Of a stretch of 64,000 nucleotides of DNA, positions 1 through 9,714 are shown piece after piece (positions within the stretch are counted from its first letter, which is position 1; each line of letters begins with the position of its first letter). The stretch is from Algibacter sp045066735 (GTDB lineage Bacteria; Bacteroidota; Bacteroidia; Flavobacteriales; Flavobacteriaceae). A model generated the notes under the pieces. The model was not told where the DNA came from. It did not search any database and saw only the letters and a list, made by a program, of their open reading frames with translations. The stretch is from contig NZ_JBISHH010000005.1 in NCBI RefSeq assembly GCF_045066735.1, positions 96,253 to 160,252 on the forward strand, written 5' to 3'. The position numbers and the translations under genes were made by a program.

Positions 1-1241
1 TGCCCTTTCATAAATAGCTCAAGTCTTCTTTCTTTTTTAACCAAGGCTAATACTTCGTCTTGGTCTGTGCTAACTATTTCAACAAATGTACCTGTATCCA
101 TCCTTTTTTCACGAAGTGTATTAAGATCGCTTAAAGCAGGAGTTAAGTTGTTAAGTCTGGCATTGCATTCTGCTCTAGTAAGTAACATTTCTGGAACAGA
201 GGGACCTACTGGTCTAAAGTTTCTAACAAACCCCATAGCATATATTTGCTCAGTACCAGATAGTCCAAATAGAGATGGAGGGCCAAACAACCTTCTCCTT
301 TGATCTGTTGGTTCTAATAAGCTAAGATACTCGTTAGAAGCGAGCCTAGTGCCATATGTTGCATTCGATGCTTTATGCCAAATAATTTCAGAATCCTCTT
401 GTGCTATATCTCCAAGCTCTGCTATAGTAGGAAAAAACCAATCTGGAAATATGTTAAAATCTACTAAGGTATTACTTAATGTTAATGCAGAATCTGCTGC
501 ATCTCTAGCTTTTTCAAAATCACCCATATATAAATATACACGAGATAAAAGCGCGTAAGCACCTGCCTTTGATGGTCGATGAACTAACTCTGCTGTTTCT
601 GGTAAATTGTCTATGGCTTCGTTTAAATCTGATAAAATAACATCATAAACCTCTTGTACTGTAGCGCGAGGCAATTGAACACTAACAAGTTCTGTACCCA
701 ACCTTAAAGGTATTCCAGAATCTGTACTTGCAGATGCTACATTGTAGTGAACTCCATATAAATTTACTAAAATAAAATTAGCAAATGCCCTATGAGCTAA
801 TGCTTCGGCTTTTAAAGCCATTTGTTCTTCTAGGGTACCATCAATAGTATTTAAAATATCTTCTATTATAATATTTGCAACATAAATTTGTCCATACAAT
901 GCTTGCCAATCTCCGTCTTCTTGGGCATCTGTATAAATATTATCATTCCAAGTAAAAGTATTGGTGGAAGTTGATCCTTCTGGATAAAAACTTATAAAAT
1001 TATCTGTTATCATGACATCGTCACTGGCTAATTCTGAATTAGAATAGCTGTTAACAAAACCAGGAGAAATAACTTGTAAACCTTGAGTATTTCCAAATCG
1101 CTCAGTTTGGTCTAGTAATAGACGGTAGTCTTTTATTTTTGAAGGAATTACTTGTCCCTTAGGTTGAATGTCTAAAAACTCTTCTCTATCGCAAGACAAT
1201 GCTAGAAGCGCAAGACAAAGTATATATATTGTATTTTTCAT
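1..1241 (-). CDS. SusD/RagB-family outer-membrane lipoprotein, 3' end outside the window
   Basis: This is the lid-type, substrate-binding lipoprotein partner of the SusC porin encoded just upstream (11-bp gap). The reading frame is open from the ATG at 1239-1241 to the window edge, giving about 413 residues; the C-terminus is missing. The N-terminus is a lipoprotein signal (MKNTIYILCLALLALSC, lipid Cys at 17), followed by the SusD-typical DREEFLDIQPKG. Further on are TPR-like helices (SKAGAYALLSRVYLYMGDFE) and the late hallmark KKERRLELFMKG at the window edge, so only about 60-80 residues should be missing. It is the last visible gene of the FecR-SusC-SusD series controlled by the sigma factor at 6139. 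The ligand cannot be read from the sequence. Confidence 0.93.
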   Translation of the reverse strand, partial: MKNTIYILCLALLALSCDREEFLDIQPKGQVIPSKIKDYRLLLDQTERFGNTQGLQVISPGFVNSYSNSELASDDVMITDNFISFYPEGSTSTNTFTWNDNIYTDAQEDGDWQALYGQIYVANIIIEDILNTIDGTLEEQMALKAEALAHRAFANFILVNLYGVHYNVASASTDSGIPLRLGTELVSVQLPRATVQEVYDVILSDLNEAIDNLPETAELVHRPSKAGAYALLSRVYLYMGDFEKARDAADSALTLSNTLVDFNIFPDWFFPTIAELGDIAQEDSEIIWHKASNATYGTRLASNEYLSLLEPTDQRRRLFGPPSLFGLSGTEQIYAMGFVRNFRPVGPSVPEMLLTRAECNARLNNLTPALSDLNTLREKRMDTGTFVEIVSTDQDEVLALVKKERRLELFMKG

Positions 1242-1252
1242 CTTTTTTATTT

Positions 1253-4200
1253 TTAAAAATTAGCATTTACACCTATAGTAAACGTAGGCCTTTGTTTAAA
1301 TATGAAGCTTTCTGGGTCAACATTCCATTTATTGAAATTAATCACTGCTAAATTTTTAGCTTGTAGGTTAATACTTAAATTGTTTAAGCCTACTAAACTT
1401 GTTACTTTAGGGTTTAAATTATAAGAAAGCACCACTTCTCTTAAGCGAATATGAGAGGCATCATCTACATGCTGGCTACCGTATCTGTAATAGGTCATGT
1501 ATGTATCTAGTACAGCATCTGTTCTTGTAGTTGGTATTCTTGGAATATTAGTTGTGGCTTCATCTCCAGGGTTTTGCCATCTACTTTCAAAATCTTGATG
1601 TATAAACTTATTACCGCCAAATTTATTAGGTAAATCTGAGTAGTCTAAGAAATTTGTGTTTCTAAAAACATGTCCTAACTTAAAGCTAGTTAATGCTCTT
1701 AAAGTAAAGTCTTTATACGAGAATTGATTTATCCAACCTCCATAAAATTTAGGTAACGTAGTGCCTTCGTATTTAAGAGCTTCTACTACATCAATGTCTC
1801 TATTTACTAACTCTCCGTTTTCGTTTAAAAACATAGGGTCTCCTTCATCATTTAAACCTTCAAATTGGTAACTATATAGATAGCGTAAAGGTGTATTTAC
1901 TAAAGGTGTTTGCGTTACAGTGTAAGCAAATGGCGTATCGTTAGGAATATCTACCTCAGTTACTGTGTTTTTATTGTAACTAAAATTTAAAGTGGTATTA
2001 TATCTAAAGTTTTTAGTTTTAAGTATTAAACCTCGTAGAGATATATCTATACCTTTATTTTCCATTTTTCCTGCGTTAATTAATGCAGAGTTAAATCCTA
2101 ATACCGAAGGGAAAATTACATTTGATAAAAGATCTTCACTTTTTCTTTCATAATATTCAATACTACCGTTTAGTCTATTATTAAACATTCCAAAGTCTAG
2201 CCCAAAATTAGTTACATAAACTTTTTCTAATCTTAATTCTGGATTTTTAACATTAGAAATGAATCCATACTCATTACCAGTAAAAGGATCGCTAGAAATA
2301 CCTACCTGTACAAATGGGCTAGTAGAATTATTTACATTACCATTACTACCATAAGTCGCTCTTAACGATAACTTATTAATTACCTTACTATTAAAAAATT
2401 CTTCATTATGAATTGCCCACTTACCACCAACAGAAAACAAAGGAATATTTTTGTACTCATCACTGGCTCCAAATAAATTGGCATCATCTAAACGAACACT
2501 TCCTGTTAGGGAATATTTTCTATCATAGGTATATGCAAAATTACCATAGTAAGAAATATATCTGTCTTCACTTTCTGCTACTCTTTCGTAATTTGGTATT
2601 TGACTTTGACCAAAAAAGTATACCGTAGGAAAACGATCTGCATAGTTTATATTTCGTGCAAAATCTAAAGATTGATCATCGTAAGCATATAATCTATTGT
2701 TATGAGAATTAGATAAAACTTTTCTAACCTCATAACCTCCTATAGCACTTATGTTATGCAAATTGTTTTTGAAAGATTGATTGTAGTTTAATTGTAATCG
2801 TCCAGATTGTGACTCGCTATTAATGTTTCCTAAATCTAATATACTTCCCTTAGGGATTGCACTAGAAATTGTTCCTCCAGAATTTGTAGTATATGTGTTA
2901 ATTAAGTTTCTTACTTGAAACGTATTTTCGTTATATAGGTATTTTGTTTCATAAACACCTTTTTCATATTGATAGCGTCCTTCTAGAGATAAATAATCTG
3001 TGATGTTATATTTTAATGCTGTTTGTAACCTTATACGTGAGTTTGTTATTTTATTGTTTTTATTTTCAAGCTCTTGTTTTAAGTTGTAATCCCAGTTGTA
3101 TGGGTAGCCATTCTCTACGCTACGTTCATCTTTAAATTCTTCGTAAAAACCTTGAGGTTGAACAAGGTATTCTCCGTTTTCACCTAATATGTTTTGATAT
3201 TGATCTAATCCTTGTGCATTGCCTAAAGACATACCATTTCGTTTAGATCTATCTTGAGAATAATTAATTCTTCCTGTAAAAGTAAATTTTGGAGATATGT
3301 CTATTTGATTACTAATATTAGCAATAATTTGATTGCTATCATTATTGTTAAAGGAACCTTGATTTTTATTTTCATTATATAATAATGATGCTTGGTAGCT
3401 GCTACTTTCTCCACCGCCACTAATGCTTAGGTTGTGTTGTGTCCAGGTTTGATTAGATAAAAATAAGTCTTCAAATTGTTGCCTGCTATCTATGGTTTTT
3501 AAATTGTTAATGGTAGCATTAGCTTCATCTTCATTTATTAATCCCTCATTCAAGGAAAGATACGTTTCTAAACCTTTACTAATGTTTGACGAGTTAAAAG
3601 CATTAGGTAGGGTTCTCCAATCATTATCTGCCATGTGCTTTTCAAATTCAAGAAAACTACTTGTAGAAGCGTAAGGCTGCTCATGTAAATCTATTTGAGG
3701 TGTTATAGAAAAATTTGATGAATATGAAACATTTGTTTTAGTGTTTTTAGACCCTTTTCTAGTTACAATAACAATAACTCCATTTGCAGCTCTAATACCC
3801 CATATAGAAGCAGCAGCGGCATCTTTTAAAATGGTAATATTTTCTACATCGTTTGGATTAATGGTTTCTAAACCTTGTTCTATTGGAAAACCATCAACTA
3901 CAATTAAAGGTGTTCTTACCGAGTTTATAGTACTTAGCCCTCTAACAATGGCAGTATTATTACCGTCGGAATCTTGTTCAAATACTACTCCAGCAACTTC
4001 GCCTTCTATCTTATCAAATACATTTTGAGCTGTCTTTATTCCTAAAGTTTTTGCACCTATACTCTCGAAAGATCCCGTAGTTCTTTCTTTTGATACTTTT
4101 TGATATCCGGTACTTAAAACAACTTCGTCGAGTAAGTTTGTATTTTCTAAAAGAGTAATATTAATATTATACTCATATTCGATAATTACTTTTTGAGTAA

Positions 4201-4768
4201 CAAAACCTAAGTACGAGAAACTTAACGTATTACCTTTTGTTGCTTTTATGCTATAGTTTCCATCAAAGTCTGAAGTAGTTCCTCTCAAAATAACGCCGCC
4301 AGAGTTTGCAACAGAAATAGTAGTACCTGGTAGCGGCGCACCATTTACATCTTTAATTGTACCTGATATTTCTTGTTGATATTTAGATTTAAAAACTTTA
4401 CTACTCTTTTTGAGAACAATGGTTTTTTGTTCTGTTAACTCATAAGAATAACTCCCGTACGATAAACTTTGAGATAGTAAGTTATGAGCTGTTATTTCTC
4501 CCTTAATTAAAGAGACTTTCGGCGCGTTTTTAAAATCTTCGGTTTTATAAAAAAACCTGTAATCTGTCGCCTTTTTAATGAGCTCAAAAACATCTATTAC
4601 CGAGACCTCTTTATCCTTATCGATATGTATTTTTACGTTTTGAGAAAACCCTGTATTCGGGTTAAAACCAAAAGTTAAAGCACAACATAAAAAGATGATA
4701 GTTTTCATAATAATCAAAGAGAATTTCTTCCTATACAATATAGGACCTTTAATAAATTTAATTTTCAT
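1253..4768 (-). CDS. SusC/RagA-family TonB-dependent transporter with STN signalling domain
   Basis: This is an outer-membrane active importer of 1171 residues. The order is: signal region (1-43), an STN domain (about 44-120) of the kind that touches a FecR anti-sigma factor in the periplasm, a carboxypeptidase-regulatory-like beta-sandwich (about 133-206, with VNGAPLPGTT and DFDGNYSI), a TonB plug starting near NLLDEVVLSTGYQ (211-223), and a 22-strand-type barrel ending in the aromatic FTIGVNANF. The start at 4768 is kept, rather than Met21, because the paralogue at 13157-16810 has the same MKIK...RKK leader before its second Met. The STN domain and the neighbouring FecR/sigma genes indicate substrate-sensing control of its own operon. 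The substrate is unknown; no glycan enzyme lies beside it. Confidence 0.95.
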   Translation of the reverse strand: MKIKFIKGPILYRKKFSLIIMKTIIFLCCALTFGFNPNTGFSQNVKIHIDKDKEVSVIDVFELIKKATDYRFFYKTEDFKNAPKVSLIKGEITAHNLLSQSLSYGSYSYELTEQKTIVLKKSSKVFKSKYQQEISGTIKDVNGAPLPGTTISVANSGGVILRGTTSDFDGNYSIKATKGNTLSFSYLGFVTQKVIIEYEYNINITLLENTNLLDEVVLSTGYQKVSKERTTGSFESIGAKTLGIKTAQNVFDKIEGEVAGVVFEQDSDGNNTAIVRGLSTINSVRTPLIVVDGFPIEQGLETINPNDVENITILKDAAAASIWGIRAANGVIVIVTRKGSKNTKTNVSYSSNFSITPQIDLHEQPYASTSSFLEFEKHMADNDWRTLPNAFNSSNISKGLETYLSLNEGLINEDEANATINNLKTIDSRQQFEDLFLSNQTWTQHNLSISGGGESSSYQASLLYNENKNQGSFNNNDSNQIIANISNQIDISPKFTFTGRINYSQDRSKRNGMSLGNAQGLDQYQNILGENGEYLVQPQGFYEEFKDERSVENGYPYNWDYNLKQELENKNNKITNSRIRLQTALKYNITDYLSLEGRYQYEKGVYETKYLYNENTFQVRNLINTYTTNSGGTISSAIPKGSILDLGNINSESQSGRLQLNYNQSFKNNLHNISAIGGYEVRKVLSNSHNNRLYAYDDQSLDFARNINYADRFPTVYFFGQSQIPNYERVAESEDRYISYYGNFAYTYDRKYSLTGSVRLDDANLFGASDEYKNIPLFSVGGKWAIHNEEFFNSKVINKLSLRATYGSNGNVNNSTSPFVQVGISSDPFTGNEYGFISNVKNPELRLEKVYVTNFGLDFGMFNNRLNGSIEYYERKSEDLLSNVIFPSVLGFNSALINAGKMENKGIDISLRGLILKTKNFRYNTTLNFSYNKNTVTEVDIPNDTPFAYTVTQTPLVNTPLRYLYSYQFEGLNDEGDPMFLNENGELVNRDIDVVEALKYEGTTLPKFYGGWINQFSYKDFTLRALTSFKLGHVFRNTNFLDYSDLPNKFGGNKFIHQDFESRWQNPGDEATTNIPRIPTTRTDAVLDTYMTYYRYGSQHVDDASHIRLREVVLSYNLNPKVTSLVGLNNLSINLQAKNLAVINFNKWNVDPESFIFKQRPTFTIGVNANF

Positions 4769-4870
4769 AAATTTGATTGTTTTTAGTTAGTTAAACATTT
4801 AATTAATTAAGACGCAATAAAGGGGACTGAGAATGGTACGGTAGGATGTCTAGACTCTGTTCCTTTTTTT

Positions 4871-6007
4871 TTATTTTACAATAATTACATTTTTTTCTTT
4901 TTTGAATGACACAGCATTTGTTTGTTGGACTAAATTAAGAATTTCACTTATTTTTTGACTTTTATCAAAAACGCCACCAAATAGATCATCTTCTAAATCT
5001 TTATTTTCGAATATAATATCAACATCATACCACCTGGATAATGTTGCCATAATCTCTTTTAAAGGTTTATTTTTAAAACTAAAAACGCCTTCTTTCCAAG
5101 AAATTTCATTATAAACATCAATGTTATAAATAGAAATATCTTCATTTTTATTAAAAACAACAGCTTGTTGATTTGGTATTAAAAGTTTGTTATTATTAGC
5201 TTTATTTACAGATACGCTACCTTCTATTAGCGTTGTATATGTGGCATTATCGTTTTTATAGGCTTTAATGTTAAACTCTGTACCTAAAACCTCAACTTCT
5301 TGCCCGTTAGTTAGTACTTTAAATTTAGCACCATCGTGGTTAGTGCTTGGAGATACATCAAAATAAGCTTCTCCATAAACCAATTCTGTATGTCTTGTTT
5401 GCCCCTTTATAAAGTGTACTGGGTATTTTAATTGCGATTCAGAATTTAGCCAAACCTTAGTTCCATCTGCTAGTGTTACATTATATTGTCCGCCTCTAGG
5501 AACTGTTAAATAGTTATAAGCTATATCTTTATTAGCGTCTTTTTTTATTTTATAGGTTAGCGCCTTTCCATTACTTTCTACATTATTTGAAATATAATTT
5601 TGACCCTTTTCTAAAAAAATATTGGTACCGTTTTCTAGAGTTAAAGTAGCCTTGTCTGTGCCAACTTTAATATTGGTTTCACTTATGGTAATATTACTTT
5701 TATTTAAGTTATTCTTATTTACATAAAAATACCCAATAGCCATAAATAATACAATGGCAGCAGCATATTTAATAAAGTTGCGTTTGTACAGTGGTATAGG
5801 TTTGTTTTGTTGTTCTATAGTTTTAAATACTTTGTTGTAAGCCTCTTCTTCGTTTATTTTATTATAAAGTAGATTTAAAGTATAAGCATGACGTACTTGT
5901 GCATTAAAGACTTTTTTGTTTTTAGGGTTTTTAAGCCAAATGCGCAGTGTTTTTTTTTCTTCTTCTGTAATAGAATCTGATAAAAGCTTACTAATTAAAT
6001 TGTTCAC
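4871..6007 (-). CDS. FecR-type anti-sigma factor with DUF4974
   Basis: This inner-membrane anti-sigma/sigma-regulator of 378 residues pairs with the ECF sigma factor divergently encoded at 6139. It has a cytoplasmic N-terminal helical part (1-78), one membrane segment (about 81-96, YAAAIVLFMAIGYFYV), and a periplasmic FecR domain. The FecR domain includes the recognisable YNYLTVPRGGQY, LADGTKVWLNSES and ELVYGEAYFDV stretches and VEVLGTEFNIKAY. A C-terminal DUF4974 follows (from about 305, FKNKPLKEIMATLSRWYDVDI), resembling the STN fold and probably contacting the SusC STN domain. In the known FecR systems the transporter's STN domain signals through this protein when substrate binds. It is close in sequence and layout to the second copy at 16909-18057. 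Confidence 0.94.
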   Translation of the reverse strand: MNNLISKLLSDSITEEEKKTLRIWLKNPKNKKVFNAQVRHAYTLNLLYNKINEEEAYNKVFKTIEQQNKPIPLYKRNFIKYAAAIVLFMAIGYFYVNKNNLNKSNITISETNIKVGTDKATLTLENGTNIFLEKGQNYISNNVESNGKALTYKIKKDANKDIAYNYLTVPRGGQYNVTLADGTKVWLNSESQLKYPVHFIKGQTRHTELVYGEAYFDVSPSTNHDGAKFKVLTNGQEVEVLGTEFNIKAYKNDNATYTTLIEGSVSVNKANNNKLLIPNQQAVVFNKNEDISIYNIDVYNEISWKEGVFSFKNKPLKEIMATLSRWYDVDIIFENKDLEDDLFGGVFDKSQKISEILNLVQQTNAVSFKKEKNVIIVK

Positions 6008-6040
6008 GTCTTTTTTTTTAGTGTTGTATGTTAGTGACGC

Positions 6041-6071
6041 AAACTTTTAAGAAACCCCCTAAAGAAAAATT
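6041..6071. promoter_or_regulatory. C-rich element shared by both FecR/sigma divergent spacers
   Basis: The spacer between FecR and sigma contains AAACTTTTAAGAAACCCCCT followed by AAAG. The equivalent spacer of the second module (18122-18150) has a very similar AAAATTTTAAAAAACCCC then TAAA. This run of C residues stands out in very AT-rich spacers. A control site for the divergent pair is an inference from the conservation only. Confidence 0.35.
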
Positions 6072-6138
6072 AAATAATTGTTAAATATTTTTTTTTATTG
6101 ATGCGATTTCTGCTAAGTTTACCTCTTAGAAACAGTTA

Positions 6139-6702
6139 ATGAAGGATATTTTTTTATTAGAGGCGATTAAGAAGAATGATAAAAAGGCATTCAAAATTTT
6201 CTTTGATAAGTATTACACACCTTTAGTTGGCTACATTAATACTTTTACCAATGATGTTTATTTGGCTGAAGATATTGCACAACAGTCTTTTATTATTTTT
6301 TGGACAAAAAGAAAGGAAATAAAAATTTTAAAATCTCCAAAAAGCTATTTGTACTCTGTAGCTTATAACTCTTATATCGATAATTACAGGAAAAAGAAAA
6401 AGCAAGATACTTTTTTTGATGATTTAAGAGAAAAGGCATTACGCGATTTAGTAGAAGAAGATGAAGAATTAATGAAAAAGAGGCTAGAAAAGTTAAAAGC
6501 TATTATAAACGATTTACCGCCAAGATGTCAACAAATTTTAAGAATGAATAAGTTTGAAGGTTTTAAATATAGCGAGATAGCAGAAAAACTAGATATTTCT
6601 ATAAAAACAGTAGAGGTGCAAATGGGTATAGCCTTTAAAAAAATAAGAAAGGGATTTGAAGACACACCATTTTTATTGTTTATAGTGAGGCAGTTTACTT
6701 AA
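6139..6702 (+). CDS. ECF-family RNA polymerase sigma factor (module 1)
   Basis: This 187-residue sigma-70 factor belongs to the Bacteroidota FecI-like ECF group. Region 2 spans about 18-90 (KYYTPLVGYINTFTNDVYLAEDIAQQSF, then SPKSYLYSVAYNSYIDNYRKKKK). Region 4 spans about 120-175, with a helix-turn-helix LPPRCQQILRMNKFEGFKYSEIAEKLDISIKTVE, of which the last half is the recognition helix. It is divergent from the FecR-SusC-SusD series at 6007-1, its inferred target. It is homologous to the sigma factor at 18187. A hairpin terminator follows at 6725. The gene converges on the M16 peptidase. Confidence 0.95.
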   Translation: MKDIFLLEAIKKNDKKAFKIFFDKYYTPLVGYINTFTNDVYLAEDIAQQSFIIFWTKRKEIKILKSPKSYLYSVAYNSYIDNYRKKKKQDTFFDDLREKALRDLVEEDEELMKKRLEKLKAIINDLPPRCQQILRMNKFEGFKYSEIAEKLDISIKTVEVQMGIAFKKIRKGFEDTPFLLFIVRQFT

Positions 6703-6724
6703 ATTAAGTAGCATTATTTTGTAT

Positions 6725-6762
6725 AAAAAAAGCCAGCTATATTTATATAACTGGCTTTTGCT
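6725..6762. terminator. bidirectional intrinsic terminator between sigma factor and M16 peptidase
   Basis: Nine-base arms AAAAGCCAG (6728-6736) and CTGGCTTTT (6751-6759) pair perfectly, with more A/T pairs inside. A-rich and T-rich flanks make it usable from both convergent genes. Confidence 0.85.
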
Positions 6763-6778
6763 ATTAAAGGAAGAAGTT

Positions 6779-9574
6779 TTATTGTTGAGGTTTAAAAACA
6801 ACCTCGTAAGATTTCTTGTTTTTTAATAATTTCTTGGCAATTTCCTGAATATCTTTTGTGGTTATAGCATTAATAATATCTTCGAAATTTTCAGCTTCAG
6901 TTCTATTATAACCTTCTAAAATAAGAGTTTGCATAGCATTCATATCGTAACGATTAGAGTTTTTACTTTCTTCTCTTTCTTTTAAAAAGTTAGTTAAAAC
7001 TTTATCTAAGTCGTTTTGTTGTATCGTACCATTTTTAATTAAATCAATTTCTTTATAAACTATACTAATTAACTTTTCTGCAAGATCTGGATTACAATCA
7101 AAACTAACACCTAAACTAGCTATAGAAACTGGTTTTTTAGATAAAGCCCCGCTACTTCTAGCGCCATAAGTACCACCTTCTTCCTCTCTTAAAGACTGTG
7201 TGTACCTAAGTGTAAGTATATCGCCTAAAATACTCATTAAGTAAGCATTTTTTAAATTATAAGGCATCTCGTTTTTTATAGCAATCTTAACCGATGTTTT
7301 GGCATCTTGCATAGGCAAGTAAATATCTTTATCTGTATTGTCTCTTATCCAACTTACAGAGTTGTCTTTCCAATTTTCTTTTTCTTTAGTTGCAGGTATG
7401 CTAGCAATATATTTTTCTAATAAAGGCTCTAAGTGCTCTGCAGTAACATCTCCAGAAATAAAGACTTGAAAATCGCCTATGTTAGCAAATCTAGATCTGT
7501 AAATGTCTTCAACTTTATCTAAACTAAATTTTTGGATATACGATTTGTTAAAAAGAGGTTTTCTAGGATTGTTTTCACCGTATAATGTTACAGTTAAACT
7601 ATCACTCATTTTAGATTTTAAATCTTGACTTTTTCTGACTAAGTAATTATCTACATTTTGCATAAATACATTGTATGCAGTTTTATCAAAGCGAGGTTTG
7701 GTAAAACGTAAGTTTGCCAATTTTAACATAGTTTCTACATCTTTAGTTGTAGAGCCACCAGATATGGTTTCAGACAAACCGCTAATTTTAAAGTTAACGT
7801 TAGCCTGTTTTCCAGCTAGTACTTTTGGTAATTCTGTGGCAGAAAATTCGCCTAGTCCAGACATACTAACTACATTACCTAAAATACTTGCAGAAGGCAT
7901 ATCCTCTAAAGGAAGTAAAGATGTGCCACCATAGCTATGCACTAACATACTTACTTTATTTTTGTCTTTGTTAACAAATTGAAAATGTACTTTTACATTG
8001 TTGCTAAGTGTATATGTAGTAAAGCCAAGAGTTTTATTAATTTCTTTGTTAATAATTTTTCCAGGCGTTAAATTTACACCAGCCATTAAAGGTTTTAATG
8101 CTTCTTCTTCCTTATAAGGCTTTAATGTTGTACTGTTTTCTACTTCGTTTAAAATACTTATAGCTTGATTTTTAGTCAAGTTGTTTTTGCCTTTTACCCC
8201 TGTAACAATTAAACTCCTGTTCTTTTTGGTGTACAACTTTTGTATTTGTTTAAGTAAATCTTCTTGGGTAATATGGTTTAATATTTGCTTTGCAATTTCA
8301 TATTCTTTAGCTAAATCTCCTATTGTATTATTATCTAAATAATTAGATTGAATAATCTTAATAATTTGCTTATGACTTCTGTCTTCTAGTTTTGCTATTT
8401 GATTTTCGTAACCGCTTTTATAGCTTACTAATACACGATTAATTTCGGCGTTAGTAAAACCAAATTTTACAGCTCTATTAATTTCTTGCATGGCTAGTTT
8501 AAAAGCCTCTTGTTGTTTACCTTCTTTAGGAGTTATTTGAATATTAAACGCATTGTGTAAACGAGTAGCGTTACTATAGCCAGCACGTACACCAATAAAA
8601 GGTGCGTCTGGATTTTGAGTAATATTACTAAAACGTTCTCTTAATATACTTGAAATAATACCATTTAATAAACTTTCTTTTAAATCGGCAACAGTTTCGT
8701 TGGCTAAACTATTATTATGGCGAATACCAAATTGAATACTAGCTGTAGATACTTCATCGTCCATACCAATGGCATAATCTAGGGCTTGGTTATCATCAAT
8801 TTTAATATTAAAACGTTTTGGTCCATTTTTTATCGCTGGTATAGCCGAGAATTTAGATTTAATTTTGGCTTCCATTTCTGCCACGTCAAAATCGCCAACT
8901 ATAGCAATAGCTTGCAAATCTGTGCGATACCAGTTATGGTAAAAATCGCGTAAAGCCTTGTATTCAAAGTTTTCTACAATATCCATTAATCCAATTGGAA
9001 GTCTTTTTGAGTAAACAGAATGTCCAAACATAGCGCCTATTGTGCTTTCTAGTATACGCATTTGTCCGTTTTGGCGTGTACGCCATTCTTCTTTAATAAC
9101 ACCACGTTCTGCATCTATTTCTTCTTCGGTTAATAAAAGATAATTAGACCAATCGTGAAGAATTTGCAAACCTGTATCTATTAATTTAGGCGTTGTTGGT
9201 ACATTGTCTACATTATAAACCGTTTCATCAAAAGATGTGTATGCATTTATGTCTTTACCAAAAACAATACCTTCTTTTTCTAAAGTATTTAAAATACCTT
9301 TTCCTTTAAAGTTTTCTGTACCATTAAATGCCATATGCTCTAAAAAGTGAGCTAAACCTTGTTGATTGTCTTCTTCTAAAACAGATCCTACATTTTGAAT
9401 AATATAGTAACTAGCAACATCTTTGGTAACATCTGTACTGTGTAAATAGTACGTCATACCGTTAGATAAAACGCCTTTTTTAATGCTAGAATCTACAGGT
9501 AATGGCGCGCTTAAATTTTGGGCGCTAATGCTTGTAATTAAAAAAAGTGATAATACTGTTAAGATTTTTTTCAT
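6779..9574 (-). CDS. M16 (pitrilysin-family) zinc metallopeptidase, secreted
   Basis: This two-half M16 peptidase has 931 residues, the length expected for a full double-domain enzyme. It starts with a Sec signal peptide (MKKILTVLSLFLITSISAQ), placing it in the periplasm or outer envelope. The inverted zinc motif HFLEH lies at residues 76-80, and the distal zinc ligand is in AERGVIKEEW, probably Glu156, 76 residues later as in pitrilysin. The second half (from about 520) lacks an HxxEH, as usual for the inactive half. M16 enzymes degrade oligopeptides enclosed in a chamber. Its position downstream of SusC/SusD, MORN and TlpA-like genes suggests processing of imported peptides, but a hairpin at 9665-9693 may give it separate transcription. 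Confidence 0.94.
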   Translation of the reverse strand: MKKILTVLSLFLITSISAQNLSAPLPVDSSIKKGVLSNGMTYYLHSTDVTKDVASYYIIQNVGSVLEEDNQQGLAHFLEHMAFNGTENFKGKGILNTLEKEGIVFGKDINAYTSFDETVYNVDNVPTTPKLIDTGLQILHDWSNYLLLTEEEIDAERGVIKEEWRTRQNGQMRILESTIGAMFGHSVYSKRLPIGLMDIVENFEYKALRDFYHNWYRTDLQAIAIVGDFDVAEMEAKIKSKFSAIPAIKNGPKRFNIKIDDNQALDYAIGMDDEVSTASIQFGIRHNNSLANETVADLKESLLNGIISSILRERFSNITQNPDAPFIGVRAGYSNATRLHNAFNIQITPKEGKQQEAFKLAMQEINRAVKFGFTNAEINRVLVSYKSGYENQIAKLEDRSHKQIIKIIQSNYLDNNTIGDLAKEYEIAKQILNHITQEDLLKQIQKLYTKKNRSLIVTGVKGKNNLTKNQAISILNEVENSTTLKPYKEEEALKPLMAGVNLTPGKIINKEINKTLGFTTYTLSNNVKVHFQFVNKDKNKVSMLVHSYGGTSLLPLEDMPSASILGNVVSMSGLGEFSATELPKVLAGKQANVNFKISGLSETISGGSTTKDVETMLKLANLRFTKPRFDKTAYNVFMQNVDNYLVRKSQDLKSKMSDSLTVTLYGENNPRKPLFNKSYIQKFSLDKVEDIYRSRFANIGDFQVFISGDVTAEHLEPLLEKYIASIPATKEKENWKDNSVSWIRDNTDKDIYLPMQDAKTSVKIAIKNEMPYNLKNAYLMSILGDILTLRYTQSLREEEGGTYGARSSGALSKKPVSIASLGVSFDCNPDLAEKLISIVYKEIDLIKNGTIQQNDLDKVLTNFLKEREESKNSNRYDMNAMQTLILEGYNRTEAENFEDIINAITTKDIQEIAKKLLKNKKSYEVVFKPQQ

Positions 9575-9664
9575 CTTTTTAAGTTTGATTATAAGTTATA
9601 TAATTATAGAGTAGAAAAAAGTGAAGTGCCCTTATTAAGTAAATGTTAAAATGTTTATAAATTT

Positions 9665-9693
9665 AAAAAGGTAAGTTATACACTTCCCTTTTT
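9665..9693 (-). terminator. hairpin between TlpA-like gene and M16 peptidase
   Basis: The arms AAAAAGGTAAGT (9665-9676) and ACTTCCCTTTTT (9682-9693) pair with one mismatch around a 5-base loop. On the - strand the hairpin ends in a T run, as expected for an intrinsic terminator of the TlpA-like gene. It could be partial. Confidence 0.55.
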
Positions 9694-9714
9694 AATAACT
9701 ATTTTGTTAATTGT